Of a stretch of 64,000 nt of DNA, positions 22,471 through 35,596 are shown piece by piece. Source of the stretch: Ziziphus jujuba (taxonomy: Eukaryota > Streptophyta > Magnoliopsida > Rosales > Rhamnaceae). The position numbers and the translations under genes were made by a program. Position 1 is the stretch's first letter. Each line of letters starts with the position of its first letter. The stretch is from positions 21,230,001-21,294,000 of the forward strand of contig NC_083388.1 of NCBI RefSeq assembly GCF_031755915.1. Reading direction: 5' to 3'. The notes under the pieces were generated by a model. The model searched no databases. It worked only from the letters and a program-made list of their open reading frames with translations, and had not been told where the DNA came from.

Positions 22471-23537
22471 TGCCAGTTTTGCTAAGGCTTCTATTGTTTG
22501 ATCGCTTATCTTTTAAACAACAAATGTATTTAAGATATTTAACAAAATAATGGGTAAGTTGATATGTTTTCATTTTAGTGGTTTAAAATTTAACATACTC
22601 TATATGAATAAGTAAATTTTTAAAAAAATGAATATCATTTGGTAAATACTTTTATGCCTCTAGCACCATTGTTATTTGGATTTGCTCGAGTTTATGGTGG
22701 AGCATCATCCAACACACAGTTGTTTATTTTGGGTTTTAAAACAGTTTCTCCCAAGACGAAAACGCAAAAGAAATTATAAGGACTGCATATAGCAGGATTT
22801 AGGTCAAGAAAAAAAAATTATTTCGATTTAAGCTTTTAAATTTTAAAAATTATTCTAATTTTCAAGTTTATTGTAAATTGATTTAATTTTCAATTTTCAT
22901 CAAACAAATAGAAAACAATTTTGGCCAAACAATTTTATTCCTAGCTTTGCTAAGAGTTTCACAATTAACTATTAATAAAAATAAAAAGGAAAAAGAGAGG
23001 GACTTTTAGAATTTACTCTCACCACCATAAGGCTGACTTTTTATTTTATTTTTATTATTTTTGTTTAGGAAAAAAAATTGAAGCATCATTGCTGATAACT
23101 GCGTGCTTGTGTAGGCTCAATGATCTGTAAAATATGACGAGGTTCAAACACACTAGTCGTGTTAGCAGAAAAGCAGAATATATATACCAGTAAAAGCATA
23201 TACCGAAATAATATTCACCAAATTACATTAAAACTTGGAAAAAAGGGCGGATCTCAATATCCCATAAAAATGATTGCCCAAATAGTATACAGAGACAACA
23301 TAGAATATACGAACCAGGTGTATATATATATATATAGGGTGGTTATAGTGCGGTCTGTCCACATACGGACCCACAGTCCCATCCTATATATAAATATATA
23401 TATTATATAAATAATTCCTTTAGCCGGATTGAACACATGGAAAAAGAAAAAAATCATCGGCAGAGAAGTATGGCCTCGTAACATTAGTTTTCTCTTCTAA
23501 TGTTGTGGCTGATACTGCTACCCATCTTCCAAAATCC
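22471..23537. other. Intergenic, AT-rich, no gene seen
   Basis: AT-rich spacer between the F-box pseudogene and the last exon of the MCTS1-like gene. Contains a tiny inverted-repeat element at 23333-23388 and TA-rich tracts. Confidence 0.55.
23333..23388. repeat. Very short inverted-repeat element
   Basis: TATAGGGTGG at the left end and its imperfect complement (CCATCCTATA) at the right, 56 bases in total, inside TA-rich DNA. Could be a miniature transposon remnant; too short to assign. Confidence 0.3.
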
Positions 23538-26500
23538 TCAATCCAAACGCTCCATCTATTACATAAGAGCAAAAAACACAGAAGCTTTTTAAAAACCAAT
23601 TTTCCTTCTGTTCTAAAAATTGAAAAAGAATAAATGGTCAAAATAGATGGGGTTTAAGATCCAAGATACAAGACTATCACAAGGCTCATTGCATTATATG
23701 ACAGGCTATGCATAAAGAATTGCACAGAATAAAACAAAAATGAAAATACATTTTAGGGGGGCTGAGAGAGGTCTAAATGGTTGCCAACAAGTAGGTGATG
23801 CTGGTTTTAAGAATCCAAAATCAAATTCTTTGCCATGTGTTTATGATCTTTGTGATCCACACAAGACTGAAAGTAGGAAGAAATCTCTTCTCACCCATCA
23901 TTTTCCCCAAAAAAAATAAATAAATAAATAAAAGAAAAAAAAGGGGGAAAAAAACCCTCTTTGTTATATGAATAAGGAATACGAAAATGACAAACATATA
24001 ACAGACAAAAGAAAACAAAGATGTTAGGTTTTAACCATGACATACCTTCCAAAGACCGTCATTCAGATAATGCATGTTATCGACCCCAATTCCTTTGTTG
24101 ATTGTCCTTCTGTAGACCAAACAAAGGACTCTAAGTTCTTATACCTGCCAATCTGTAACCACAATTGCAGCTAGGATTCGAACAACTAGAACTACCTTAC
24201 TTCATAGATATCAACAGCATGAAACCTTTATATAAAGCTCCTTAGATATCAAAACAATATTACCATAACTGAATTGTACTGTGAGGTAATTTTGTTTTCA
24301 TTTTATGTTTGGACAGAGCAGTTCTAGCAGATCAATATACCACATAACTAGTACATATCAATGCATAAACAATTATACTAGTGTCAATCAGCATGGTTTG
24401 TAAAAGGAAATTGACATATAAATGAAGCTTTCTGTTTAGTGGCAAGCAGTAACATTATTGAGTCTTTAATTTAAAACACATGAGGGATGGACCAACTTTC
24501 TAGAACTGGTGCTTCTGATCCTAGATGCAATCATGAAACACTCAATTAAACAAGGTAGAAATAACTTACATATCTTTTGCCGACATTTTTGTGAAGCCAA
24601 TAGCAAGAGCATGTTGCTTTCCTTCAGCCATTATGGCCTGAGAGTATTCAGTTCTACAAATCAGAAAAATATATGGCAAAAGACACTTCAACAATTCCAA
24701 ATCATATAAAGAAAATCACCAGATCAACAAATTACAATTAATCAAAGACCATGGCAATGAAAAAACTATAACTACAACACGGTGTTCATATAATAGGAGT
24801 CATAAACAAGTTGCAAAGTTCATACCACAGGAGTTTCTGCACCCACTTCATCATCCAAAGCACCACCAGGAGATGTAAGACCAGGACACATTATGTTTGC
24901 ACCAGCGAGAACAAATCTAATTGCTCCCCTATCCACTTGCAACTTTTTCATTATATTAGGATCTGTAAAACACACAGTATGAAACAATGATTATTCTGAG
25001 CTTTCAATTCAAAAAGAAAGCTTCACTCATGAGATAGTAAAAACCAAACTTAATTACATAAGAGTCATACAAAAAGACTTTAGAAATTTTTTTTTAAAAA
25101 AATGACAAGAACCTCCAATCTTAGTTTGATAATTGGCAAATTAGCAATGATCCATTGGAAATTGTTGCAAAGGAAATGTAATTATATGATCAAGAATCAA
25201 CGAACTAGAGCAAATAGTTATATTTCCCATCTCCAGCTCCCCCTTTATAAATATCAACTTCTGAATCAGTGACTCTTGAAGATGAAGAGGTTGATGATAC
25301 CCTTATTGTTATATGTTTCTATTCCCCAAATACCAGAATCCAGAATGGAGCAAGTCTTCCCAGGTAAGATTTTCACATGGCCTAATGATCTTGACTCAGT
25401 CAGAATTCCAACTCTTCCAAATAATAAAGCTGCCCCCTCTCCCCCCATCTCTCTCTAAAGAATGAATTTTGTGATGATGACTTGGCTTTCCAATAGACTA
25501 AAGCAGCATACTATTCTTATTAAATAACCATTATAATTCCATTTAACCATACAGATAACAAAAATAACATTTCGAAAATTGAACATAATTGACTCTTCCA
25601 CATATTGGACATAGTTCAGATTCATTCCAGAAAGCAGCATCTCATTACAGTATAAACAAAAAGAATCACAAGATAATGAAATATGATAGTGTTGTTAGAA
25701 GATATATATATATATATATATATATATGCATACTTACATTGATGAAGAAGTCTTAAGGTTGGCATATATGGCCCATCACGGATGTTGAAAAATAGTGGCA
25801 CATTGTTTACCACAACCAAATTTAGATGGTTCTGACTGCAATAACAGCAGAAAAAACTTATTAGACACATCAGATAACATAGTTACCATGAAAAAGTATT
25901 GCTCAATTACAAATAAACCACAGAAGCAGGAGCAAGAGTGAAAACCATTTAGTAACGATCAATGGAGATTTCTTTGGAAGTATATCATCCAACACTGGCT
26001 CAAGCCCTGGGTACTGAAGTTGAAATTAATTTCATGTTAAACACACATGTAAATTAAATTTAGAAACTCGTTGTTAATTCACATGTAATTAGCAACTGAT
26101 AACCTTTACCTCCTCTGCAATACTTTGCCGAATTTTACGTTGGACAGATGCCTTCACTTGATTTTGTGCAGAAACGTCTTCAGAGGAAAACCTATGACAT
26201 AACAAAATATGTATATACTCCAATTAAACAATTGTTAAACTTGTTGAATCGATGCAATTTAATTCAGTCTTAAATAAATAAGCACTGAAAGTAAACACCA
26301 GGGGCACCAAACAGAAACTAAGGGTTAAAAGACCATAGGATAAGAGCCTCATCTAAACATAAAGAATAACCTCATCTTAACCAAGCTTGATTGTAAATAA
26401 CCCAGACTTATCCAAGTCATAAACTCCATAGTCCAGCTTCAATATACCAAAACAACCTTACTTATAAAAACAAAACCTCTATCTCATAAATTGTTAAATT

Positions 26501-26948
26501 TTTATCTAACACATCCCAAATTTGAAGTACCCTTACTATAAATCATCTAAAGTATAGCATAAAACTTGAAAAATGACAAATTTATTCATGGTAACAAGGA
26601 AAATGTACATTAAATACTTCCATCAAGCAACAAATCTAGAACCAGTAACTCTCTCAGCATTATTAACATTTTGACAACACCACATACTAAAATCATATAC
26701 TCTTCAATATCCAAAAAACAAAAAATCCAAATTGAAAATCAATTTAAGATTCGTAGATAACATTCATTAAAAGTAAGACAATTAAAAAAAAAATCCCAAA
26801 AATATTTTCTCACAATCACCAATCAAAAAAGCAAATTTTCATAAAAGTGTAGATATATAAATCTCGTGGACATGTTCACAATAAGCGGTTAAAAATTAGT
26901 ATGTTGAAAATCATTGCAGTGAAAAGAAAGAACTTACTTTTTGAACAT
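23538..26948 (-). CDS. MCTS1/MCT-1 homologue, PUA domain protein
   Basis: Eight coding exons on the minus strand: 26938-26948, 26110-26191, 25946-26013, 25738-25835, 24826-24962, 24570-24637, 24046-24109 and 23538-23555, giving 181 residues with all joins in frame and GT-AG borders. The product starts MFKKFSSEDV, has the N-terminal MCT1 domain (about 1-90) and a C-terminal PUA RNA-binding domain (about 93-172; [18 protein letters not shown]) and ends in WKMERLD. In animals MCTS1 pairs with DENR on the 40S subunit to promote re-initiation and ribosome recycling; the plant protein is expected to act likewise. The first coding exon is only 11 bases and the last 18, so automatic annotation may miss both. 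Two TGGGCC motifs lie 260-300 bases upstream. Confidence 0.93.
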
Positions 26949-29487
26949 TGTGTAGGTGGGATAGAGAGAAAGTAAAGATCTTTGCAACCAAATCGAAGAA
27001 AGAGCTTGTTCTGGTTTGTGGGGTTTTAGGTTCTAGATCGATCTTAAAACCTTCGCACTCCGTGGGGGTCTTTGTCTTTTAGAACTGTAAGAAGAATGGT
27101 GCGAACAGTTAACTCAGCGGCACACTTTAGGCCGCGTGGGTGTTAAGCCGCTCTTTGGCAACAAGTGCGAGCGAATGGATACCGATGAGTGTCCATCTGT
27201 TTTGGTTTGGGCCAAAAGGCCTTGAACTAGAAGGTCATCATTTGTTGGGCCAAATTTTTCTAGGCCTACTTAATTTTTATTTTATTTTATAAATATATAT
27301 ATATATATATTATATAAACCTTAATGAATTGCTAAAAGTAAGTTACCATGTATTTTTTGTATGTGATTTAATACACGTCTATAAAAAATAAATAAATAAA
27401 AAAAACCCATAATTTTTTTTTTTTTTTATCGTTATGATTTTGACATGATGTGTGGTGAGAAAAAGAAATGTTCGAGGATTTTAAGGTTTTTTGTTTTTAA
27501 ATTTTTAAGAGAAGCGGAGAAGGATTTTTTTTTTTTAATATAAAAAAAAAAGAAAAAAAAAGTGATGCATCTGACTCATAGCCTATAAAGCCAGTCGACC
27601 ATTGGCAGTGGAGAAATGTTGCATACATTGTCAATAACATGTAATTGTTATGTGATTTGTTGGGTCCAAATATTGAAATGGCACTAGATTTTATTAATGT
27701 TGTTATTATAACCAAAGTTTTGTTTTAAAAATTATTATCATATGGGAATAGTGAGGATCCCCACTCACAATGTATGTGAAAATGTGGTGGTCCTAAAATT
27801 AAACCTGCCACTTCTTGATAGTTGTCAAAAGAACTACAATGCATTCTATGGAAAGGGCCAAGCTTAGAGATATTTTAAAACTTCATCACTAATTTATAAT
27901 ACACAAGAAATCCGTTATCCTAAACATGTCAATTTCAATTGGCAAGAGGTGGACTCTTTCTATTGTTTAAGTGTCTAAAAGTTCTTGGAAAAGTCCCATA
28001 TCGATATCTTTTAGCATTCAGCTTTTTTCATTCTAATGCTAATAGATAAGGTAATTAAACGGGCAGAAAGAGGCCAATGAAATCGTAACAATTTTTTTTT
28101 TTTAATAATTTTCTTTGACTTGTAAAAGTGAAAAATCGAACAATACTACAAAAGCAAAAATAGAATATAAAAAAATAAAAAAATGACTTTTTGCAATATG
28201 AAAATGAAATTACTTCAATCCAAAGTTAATTTTCACTACCCGTGAAAAGCATTGGAATAAAAATATTAATGTCTCTATCTCTCCGTTGTCAATATAATTC
28301 ATCGAACTTCAAAACTAAACAATACATTTGGAGCAACTTTTACGATAGCACAAAAATCAAATATGAGGCCTAACACTAAAAAGGAAAAAAATGGAACAAA
28401 AAAACAAAAATGAAGATTATCTCCAACATGGGTCCCACGGCCACCACCCCATGACCCATCACCATACAAAAGCAGACAGAGACAGAAAGCTGTGTGTTAT
28501 GATAACATTGAAGTGTTCGTGAATAAATCTTGCCAAAGTTGAAACGTCACCGGGTCTTTCTGGGGGAGGAAATTCATTAAGCAACAGTCAACAATGAGTC
28601 GTATACTATCCCAAATACAGTCGTCGTTTATATCCTTATTGATTCAACCCGATCATGTTATTTTTCGATGCAAGTCAACCATATATGTGTATATATATAT
28701 ATATTAATTGATTGGCTAGACCCAAAAATTTAACTTGTAGCATATAATTTTAAAACGATTTTAGACATTTCAAAATCAGCATTCCATAGTTTATAACTTT
28801 CTTATATGTTGCTTACGTAGACCTCATAATAGCAATGAAGAAATATAAAAAATAGAAAAAAAAAAAGAAACCATCATTTTCCGAAAGCTAAATTGGAGCT
28901 CATTGAATGGGTACAAAAATGTGACGTACAAATTGTAGAACAACTACATGTTTATCAATCATGGAACATAGCACGAAAAAGAGCGAGGAATTGTAGGCGG
29001 GGCGAGCCAAAAGCAAATCATGCAAACACACATATACAAGCCAATGACCAATAGTACCTAACAAAACCAAACCAATTTCCACCGTCAAAAGGAAAAGAAG
29101 ATATTACAAAAACCCATCTCGGAAACAGACAAGACAATAGACATGACCAAATTTCAAAATTCCAAAATCATGTGGAGGCCAAATTAGAAAGGAAAAGGTT
29201 GTTAATGAAAAATGAGGGAGAGGTGGTCCAAATGCCAATTATCACAACCATTCGGTAAGTACAACAAATAAAAAACGTGGCAGCCATCGAGCTTGTGATG
29301 ATGACATTGGTAAGGGAATCTATAGAAGCAGAGCATATATATACAAATGGGGCTTTTTCTGTGTCACCACCATAAAACACTCGCTCATTCCACCACACGT
29401 CTTCATAATTATTTTGTTTCCTTCACATGCACACCTTAACCACCCTCTTTGCAATCTCCTTGTTCGTTCCTACTGTTCTCTGCTTCC
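26949..29487. other. Divergent intergenic region MCTS1-like / SWEET
   Basis: Promoter of the MCTS1-like gene on the left (about 26949-27260), then AT-rich spacer with poly-A/T and (AT)n tracts, and the SWEET promoter on the right with a TATATATAC TATA-like box at about 29336-29344. No coding sequence recognised. Confidence 0.6.
27208..27251 (-). promoter_or_regulatory. Paired TGGGCC site II motifs
   Basis: TGGGCC at 27208-27213 and 27246-27251 (GGCCCA on the gene strand), 260-300 bases upstream of the MCTS1-like start. Such motifs are common in plant promoters of translation and growth genes and bind TCP factors. Confidence 0.4.
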
Positions 29488-30096
29488 ATGGCTGTTAGCT
29501 TCAGCTTCATAGTTGGCATTATTGGCAAGTCTATAGTATATTCTTCACCTTTTTTTATTTGAATCGCACTTTTAATGTTTATATATGTTTGTTCCAAGTT
29601 GATTTACTGATGTATTTGCAGGTAATATAATTTCTATTCTGGTTTTCACTTCTCCCATGTAAGTAAACCATCTAAAACTAGACTTTTTACTATTTATTTT
29701 TCATTTTTATTTTTATTTATTTAAGCTCCTTCTTGTTTTTAATTTGTAAGTGAGATGGAATAGTAAGAGGAATGCCATGCTATTGTTCGTCGTACTTCGA
29801 TTTTTGTGAATATCTATATATAGTACCCATTTTAGGTTGAACAGGAAAGGTAAATAGGCCCAGACAAAATGAAATCTTCTTGGTATAGTTAAAGACATAA
29901 GGGAAATTCATCTTGGTTATTTGAAGAGGAAACCCAGAAACAAGTAATAACCTTTTATTATTTTTTTTTCAGCGGCCATCTGGTACAACTCTTAGGATTC
30001 TATTTCATTTTCTGGGTAGAAATTAAAAGTTAATTAGCTTGCTTGATTATGTTACTCTTTCAAATTATCTACTTTCTCTTTTTTATTTTCTAAGAG

Positions 30097-30139
<43 letters not shown>

Positions 30140-32142
30140 GTTAGCTCACGTCTTTAATAAACTATAAAAAAAATATCGTTTAAATTATTTCAGTACAGTA
30201 AAGAGAAGAAAAGTTAAACGAATGAAAAAAAAGATGGTAAAGAAAGGGTAAAGAAAAGACGTACAACTATTTCTCTGTTGACATACATGTTACATAGAGA
30301 GTGAAAAAAATATGATGAAGACAGACAATTCCCTCAATTTCACAGATTGCGTAGATCCAAAAAGGAAAACAAATGACTCATTGTTCTGATAATGTGCTGT
30401 ACATCCCGATTCACATGAACTTGGCCGTACCCCACATAAATGCGATCAACGTTGAAGTTTTAGTCTAAAAGTGTTTGCCTTTTCAATTTTTGTCTCCAAA
30501 TTAAGTGGCAAGATTTTATTGGTTTAATTTGTTCTTATCCTTATCTTATCAGTTTCTTTAGTACATAATTTAGTAATTATGTGCTAAAGAAACAGAGAGA
30601 GCAACATAATTAGCCTTAGCGCCCTTAGCTTCCACCTCTTAAGAAATAAATTGAATCCAAGGCATATATTAATAGCTAAAATAATTTTGATTCATCAATT
30701 TACATATTAATGGAGGTTTTTGTATTTTTATTTTTTAATTTTTTGGGTTACAGAAAAACTTTTTTGCGTGTGGTGAAGAAGAAATCAACGGAGAATTACA
30801 AAGGGATTCCATATGTGACAACACTTTTAAGCACAAGTTTATGGACATTTTATGGACTTCTAAAGCCTGGTGGTTTACTTATCGTGACTGTTAATGGTGC
30901 CGGTGCCGTCCTCCAGTTCATCTATGTCACTCTCTTTCTCATCTATGCTCCTAAAGATAAAAAGGTTCTCACAATTTACAATCTCACTTAATCCCACACG
31001 TTACATACATGGTATATGTTTCCCTTTCATAGCAAGGTTTTACTTTGTCCACAGCGTGCTCCATGATCCATATTTTTTGTTATATAAAATTGGCAAAATA
31101 TATATGATTGGACCGACCAATTACCAAGTTAGGGAAATTGGAACATTAATTGGATCACAAATTTTTATGTTTCCTCTGTTTTCTCTTATTCATAGGAAGT
31201 GATGATTATGTAGTAATGACTTGCTAATCAATATTGGTGTTTCAGATTAAGACAGCGAAGTTGGTTGCGATACTGAATGTTGGGTTTCTTGGATCAGTGA
31301 TTGTATTAACACTGCTTGCCATCAAAGAAAATGTAAAGCTTACCTTTGTTGGGATTTTATGTGCTGGATTAACCATTGGCATGTATGCATCTCCTTTATC
31401 AATCATGGTAAGCTAATATATAATTTTGACTGATCAGGAAAGTAAAAATAGTTTTAAGGAAATCCAAAGTAAAAATTGCTTTTTTGCAAAAGCATAAAAA
31501 AAACAAAAGGGTGAACCAATAAAAGTGCTTCTGTATTATGTCTTTTTGTGGCAGGGAATGGTGATCAAGACGCAGAGCGTTGAATACATGCCATTTTTAC
31601 TGTCATTTTTCCTATTCCTAAATGGTGGTATTTGGTCTATATATTCTCTGCTGGTCAAAGATTTCTACATTGGTGTAAGTTTTCTTTCTCTACCAATTAG
31701 TTATTAACATGTAGAACGGATTCACTTTTCCATAAGAATCCAAGTAAATATTCATGACAATTTAACTTTTTGTGCATACAATTATTTTCAGGTACCAAAT
31801 GCAATAGGCTTTGTATTTGGCATAGCTCAGTTGGTTATCTACTCAATGTACAGAAACAAGTCAAAGACCAAAAAATCCATAGAGAGAATGGAAGAAGAAA
31901 GCTCGGTCACTTTGGTTAAAGGAGTGGTGGAGATGCAAACTTGTGAGGGTGATGAAGGTCATGTGATGAATAAGAGCCTGAGCAAAGGGCATAGTCTTCC
32001 AAAGCCATTATTAAATCGGCTATCTGCTATGCCAGAGCAGATCATGAAGTCCCTTTCTTTGAATTCATATCAAATTGACTCAACTTGGGCTTATCAGGCT
32101 GATGTTGAAAATGGAGAAAATGATCATGACCTTCGATCTTGA
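29488..32142 (+). CDS. SWEET sugar transporter (clade IV, SWEET16/17-like)
   Basis: Six exons, 29488-29524, 29622-29658, 30754-30964, 31246-31407, 31555-31674 and 31792-32142, encode 305 residues. Two MtN3/saliva repeats with seven membrane helices are visible: repeat 1 about 6-94 (GIIGNIISILVFTSP, TVNGAGAVLQ) and repeat 2 about 125-215 (MYASPLSIM, PNAIGFVFGIAQL). SWEETs carry sugars down their gradient; clade IV members known from Arabidopsis move fructose or glucose across the vacuole membrane. Clade assignment rests on the similarity of STENYKGIPYV and LLKPGG regions to SWEET17. Intron 1 appears to use a GC donor (G|GCAAGT) rather than GT, because no GT site keeps the frame. The cytosolic tail of about 85 residues is Ser/Lys-rich and longer than in SWEET17 (about 240 residues overall). 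Confidence 0.92.
30101..30135 (+). repeat. (GA)n microsatellite in SWEET intron 2
   Basis: About 17 GA repeats within the 1.1-kb second intron. Confidence 0.9.
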
Positions 32143-32209
32143 GCCTAAGTTCTAACATATTCGATGATGGGGTTTTCTAAATGAATGCTTGGAAAAGAAC
32201 AAAAGAAAG

Positions 32210-32248
<39 letters not shown>

Positions 32249-33123
32249 TCGAAGTGGCTATTTTAATTTGTGTCCATTGTTGTGCTGTTTGGTAACAATA
32301 TGGAAACTAGTGTGATCGATCAAAATAAATGATAATACCTTCTGTTTTTTTTTTCCCCATCCAATCACAAATTGTTTTGTACTGTAAATAACCAAGTTTA
32401 CTTTTCTCATACGTATCAAGTAATGAGAAATTATCCTCCTTCATTAAAAAAAAAAAAAAAAAAAAAGGAAGAGAAATTATCCTCCGTTTCGTAAACAACC
32501 TTATAAAACCAATATTATAAATTCAATTATAGATTTTAAGATCCCGACACAAAAGACAAAAAATAGATGACAATTCTAGATGTTAAGGTTGAGAATTTTG
32601 CTCGGTTTAATTGTTATGTTTATATATATATATATATATATATATGTTACTCTTTTTTCTTTTGAAGAAAATGTATATGTTACTTTAGATCCACCATTGT
32701 ACATGATTGACACATATATAATATTATCAAGTCTATCAAATAGTTTTTTTTTTTTTTTTTTTTTGTCATTGGCTTTTTAAACAATAATTCCTATTTCGAA
32801 TATTTCACTTTTCAATATTTAAAAAAGAAAAAATAGATTCCTTTCTTCACAATATGACAAATACGTAAAACATTAATTGCTCTGTGCGGCCATATATATA
32901 TATATATATATATGCATGGTCCATGGTTTCAAATTGAGATGGAAAAGATCAAAATAATGTTTTTGTTAACGTATGGAAAAAATCCAATGAGAGGGATTTA
33001 TTGCGCATTTGCACGTCTATTTGACTTATCCATCCTGTCCTAAACGATCAATGAGGAAAAAGGAAAATTTTATACTGGAAACGATCTCCATAAACTCATT
33101 GCATGAATCCCATAATTTTTTTG

Positions 33124-33705
33124 TTGCAAATTGGGTTATGGTTTACTTTTGACTAATGAAAGTTTAAGGTTATCCCATGTGAGTTGTACATAAGATATCA
33201 AAATGCAATTTTTTTTTCTTTTTTGGAAAAATAGAAGGTATTAAACTATAGAATTTTAAAACTATATTAAAAATTCTACAACTTTCACATACTTAAAAAT
33301 ATAACATTATAAAAAGATCTATATTTCTTACCCTATTTGACAGTTTTTTTAAAAATATTTTTATATTATTAAAATTAAAAATAATTAAAAAAGTGATCCT
33401 TAATACCTATCATTATTTTAAATATATATTACTTTTAAATTTTTTTATATGAGGAAGGCCATTTTACATTTTTTTCAAAATAAAAATATTTTTCTGAAAT
33501 AATCTAAAAAATAGGGCAATAATTAGGGACTTTTATACTTTTATATTTAAAACTATATAACATAAAATTGTAAAGTTTTTAATATAGTTTTAAAATTTTA
33601 AACTTTAGTTTGAAAAATTACATTTTTGATACTTCATTTTTGCAACTTACATGGAATGACTTTTAATTTTCTGTTAATCAAAATCAACTACGATCAAATT
33701 TGCAA
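33124..33705. mobile_element. Inverted-repeat miniature element
   Basis: About 580 bases with long imperfect terminal inverted repeats. TTGCAAATTGGG at the left pairs with CAAATTTGCAA at the right, and the blocks ATCCCATGTGAGTTG, AGATATCAAAATGCAATT and AAAACTATATTAAAAA all recur in reverse complement at 33560-33700. No coding capacity. The long terminal repeats resemble Mutator-type miniature elements; flanking duplication is unclear. Confidence 0.6.
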
Positions 33706-33889
33706 TAAACTAACAATTGAGAACTCGATGTGTTGAGTCTTAGAACTGTAAAATTCCCAAACTAGAGGGTGGGGACCAGAGGAACACAGTCTCTATTTCA
33801 GCCATGAACTATTTAAACTAAGAATTCCTACCCCATTGGGGTTAAGACACTGTTTGAGATCCACCCCGCGGCATTTGACCATCATATTT

Positions 33890-34680
33890 ATGAGAAAATG
33901 ATAACTTGTTTCAATTTTGGTATTTTAGATTGAATAAGATTTTTAAAATGAGAAATTCTTACAAGAGATTTTTTTACTTTTTGGTGAAATAATTCTTACA
34001 AGTAAATTGAGTGAATTTGTTGGCTTCATTTCCTTAGATATCCGAGGGTAAAGGGGCAGAGATCACCAACTTTAGAACAAAGCCTAAACCTCTTGTCGTG
34101 ATATGTAAGGTGATTAGCTTAAACTCTCAACTTTCTTTAAAAATACTTTCTCTTTGGTAATGTCTTGATAAGAAAATGAATTTTTTTTAAAAAAAAATTT
34201 GAGTAATTAAATATGATTTTTTTTTTTTTATAAATTTTTTGTCCTGTTCCTCCACCCATTCCCCGGCCCATTTAGGGTGAGGCTCAGATCCAACCCGACA
34301 AGGGTCTTATGTCAACCTGGTTTATGATTAGGAAATACTAATTAGAATTTGTTCGAATCTGGTTATGTGTTATATAGAATCAAATATTTATCAAATTTAT
34401 TTATTTTAAATGGATAGTTTAATAAATTTATTTTGGTTGAAAAATTTGGTATTTTAGTTTGAGTAAGTTCCAAATTTCAGAAAAAAAAAGAAAAAAGAAA
34501 TGAACAAATTTAATCCCTGCACCCGCCGATCGAGAAGGGGCAGAGAGCTCCACAACGCCGCCAAGTGTAGCTTGATCAAAGGCCCAAACGTCTTGTCGTC
34601 TTTTAAGGTTATAAAGGTATTTTCCGTACCACTGTCAACTTTCTTCACAAATAATCTACATATTCTTCTTTAAAAAAATA
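33890..34680 (+). repeat. Diverged direct repeat (two copies)
   Basis: About 33900-34150 and 34440-34680 share the blocks GGTATTTTAG-TTGA-TAAG, AAGGGGCAGAGA, CAAAGGCC/CAAAGCCTAAAC, TCTTGTCGT and CTCAACTTTCTT in the same order. A third copy is at 59521-59741. The second copy lies just upstream of an F-box pseudogene, so the repeat may be an old F-box promoter region rather than a transposon. Confidence 0.5.
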
Positions 34681-34876
34681 AAAATAAAAATACTGTAGAT
34701 TAATTGTCGTTCAGTAGAATGGATTTTATTTAGTTGTGATTTTTGAACATAATATATGAATGAGCACCATAACATATAGTTTGTGATTTCGTTTAGTTGG
34801 ATTATTGAAGTTTTTTCCAAGGCGAACTTTTAAATTACATTGATCGAATTGTAAATTTAAATATCGGAAATATAGA

Positions 34877-35345
34877 ATGGGAATTTTTAGCAAATTGCCA
34901 GAAGAGATAGTGTTGGAAATCATGTTGAGATTACCAGCAGAATCTGTTATACAATATGCATGCACTCATCAACGATTCAGCATTCGCAGTCAAGCATCTC
35001 CATTATTCTAATACCATTACATCCTCCTCCTCTACACCCTTATTGCTTGGTGGATACGGTAACGGATATTTAATATCCAGGTTGGAAATCCATAAGGATC
35101 ATGATGATGGTGATCTTGTGAATTTGGTTATTGATGAAAAATCCAAATCACCACAGGCTATGTTTGTGGAGTCTCATCGTAATGGCATCTTTAGTATGTC
35201 TTTAGCACCCTTTTGTGGAATCCTACAATCAACTTAGTGAAGCTTCTTCCCAATCCAAGTCCTTCCACTTCCAAATACTTTAGAAAAGGGGTAGGATTTC
35301 TGTATGATTCCAAAGCTAATGAATGCAAGGTTGTCATGTATTTCA
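34877..35345 (+). pseudogene. F-box protein pseudogene, truncated
   Basis: Starts with ATG at 34877 and a clear F-box (FSKLPEEIVLEIMLRLP, then ESVIQYAC). A frame change follows where the conserved CKSW would be; the frame then continues from 34956 (LINDSAFAVKHLHYS) and shifts again near 35205 into NPTINLVKLLP and KGVGFLYDSKANECKVV, the start of an F-box-associated domain. The protein is cut off at about 35345 by the dispersed LTR-like repeat. The parent family serves as SCF ubiquitin-ligase substrate adaptors. Confidence 0.8.
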
Positions 35346-35596
35346 TCAGATGGTTTTTCTCATATATATATGAAAAAATGTTTAAAATGGAGGCTTGAAA
35401 AATAAAGGAGGTTAAAAAATATTGTTTTGGTAAAATAAAAAAAGTAGGGACGAGGCTTAAATTTAATTGAGAGGAAGAGAAAGGGATAAAAAGAATAGAT
35501 AGATACACGTTAATTAAAGCTCTCTCATTCGATTGAAACAGATTGGATACAAGTGTATATATGAAGCTTCAAGAGGCGGGGAAATGTATTTTCTTC
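35346..35596 (-). repeat. Dispersed LTR-like repeat, copy 2
   Basis: Reverse-complement match of 4775-4995 with the same conserved blocks (AACCTCC, CAAGCCTCCATTTT, CTTGTATCCAATCTG). It interrupts the F-box pseudogene. Confidence 0.55.

Larger units (their letters stand above)
32143..34876. other. Intergenic, repeat-rich
   Basis: Contains several (AT)n tracts (about 32216-32242, 32621-32645, 32892-32913), an inverted-repeat element (33124-33705), and two diverged copies of a 230-base repeat (33890-34150 and 34440-34680). No gene seen apart from repeats. Confidence 0.6.

Noticed and set aside
30894..31202. Alternative open frame overlapping SWEET exon 3
   Set aside because: Different frame from the transporter and runs through the intron; no similarity.
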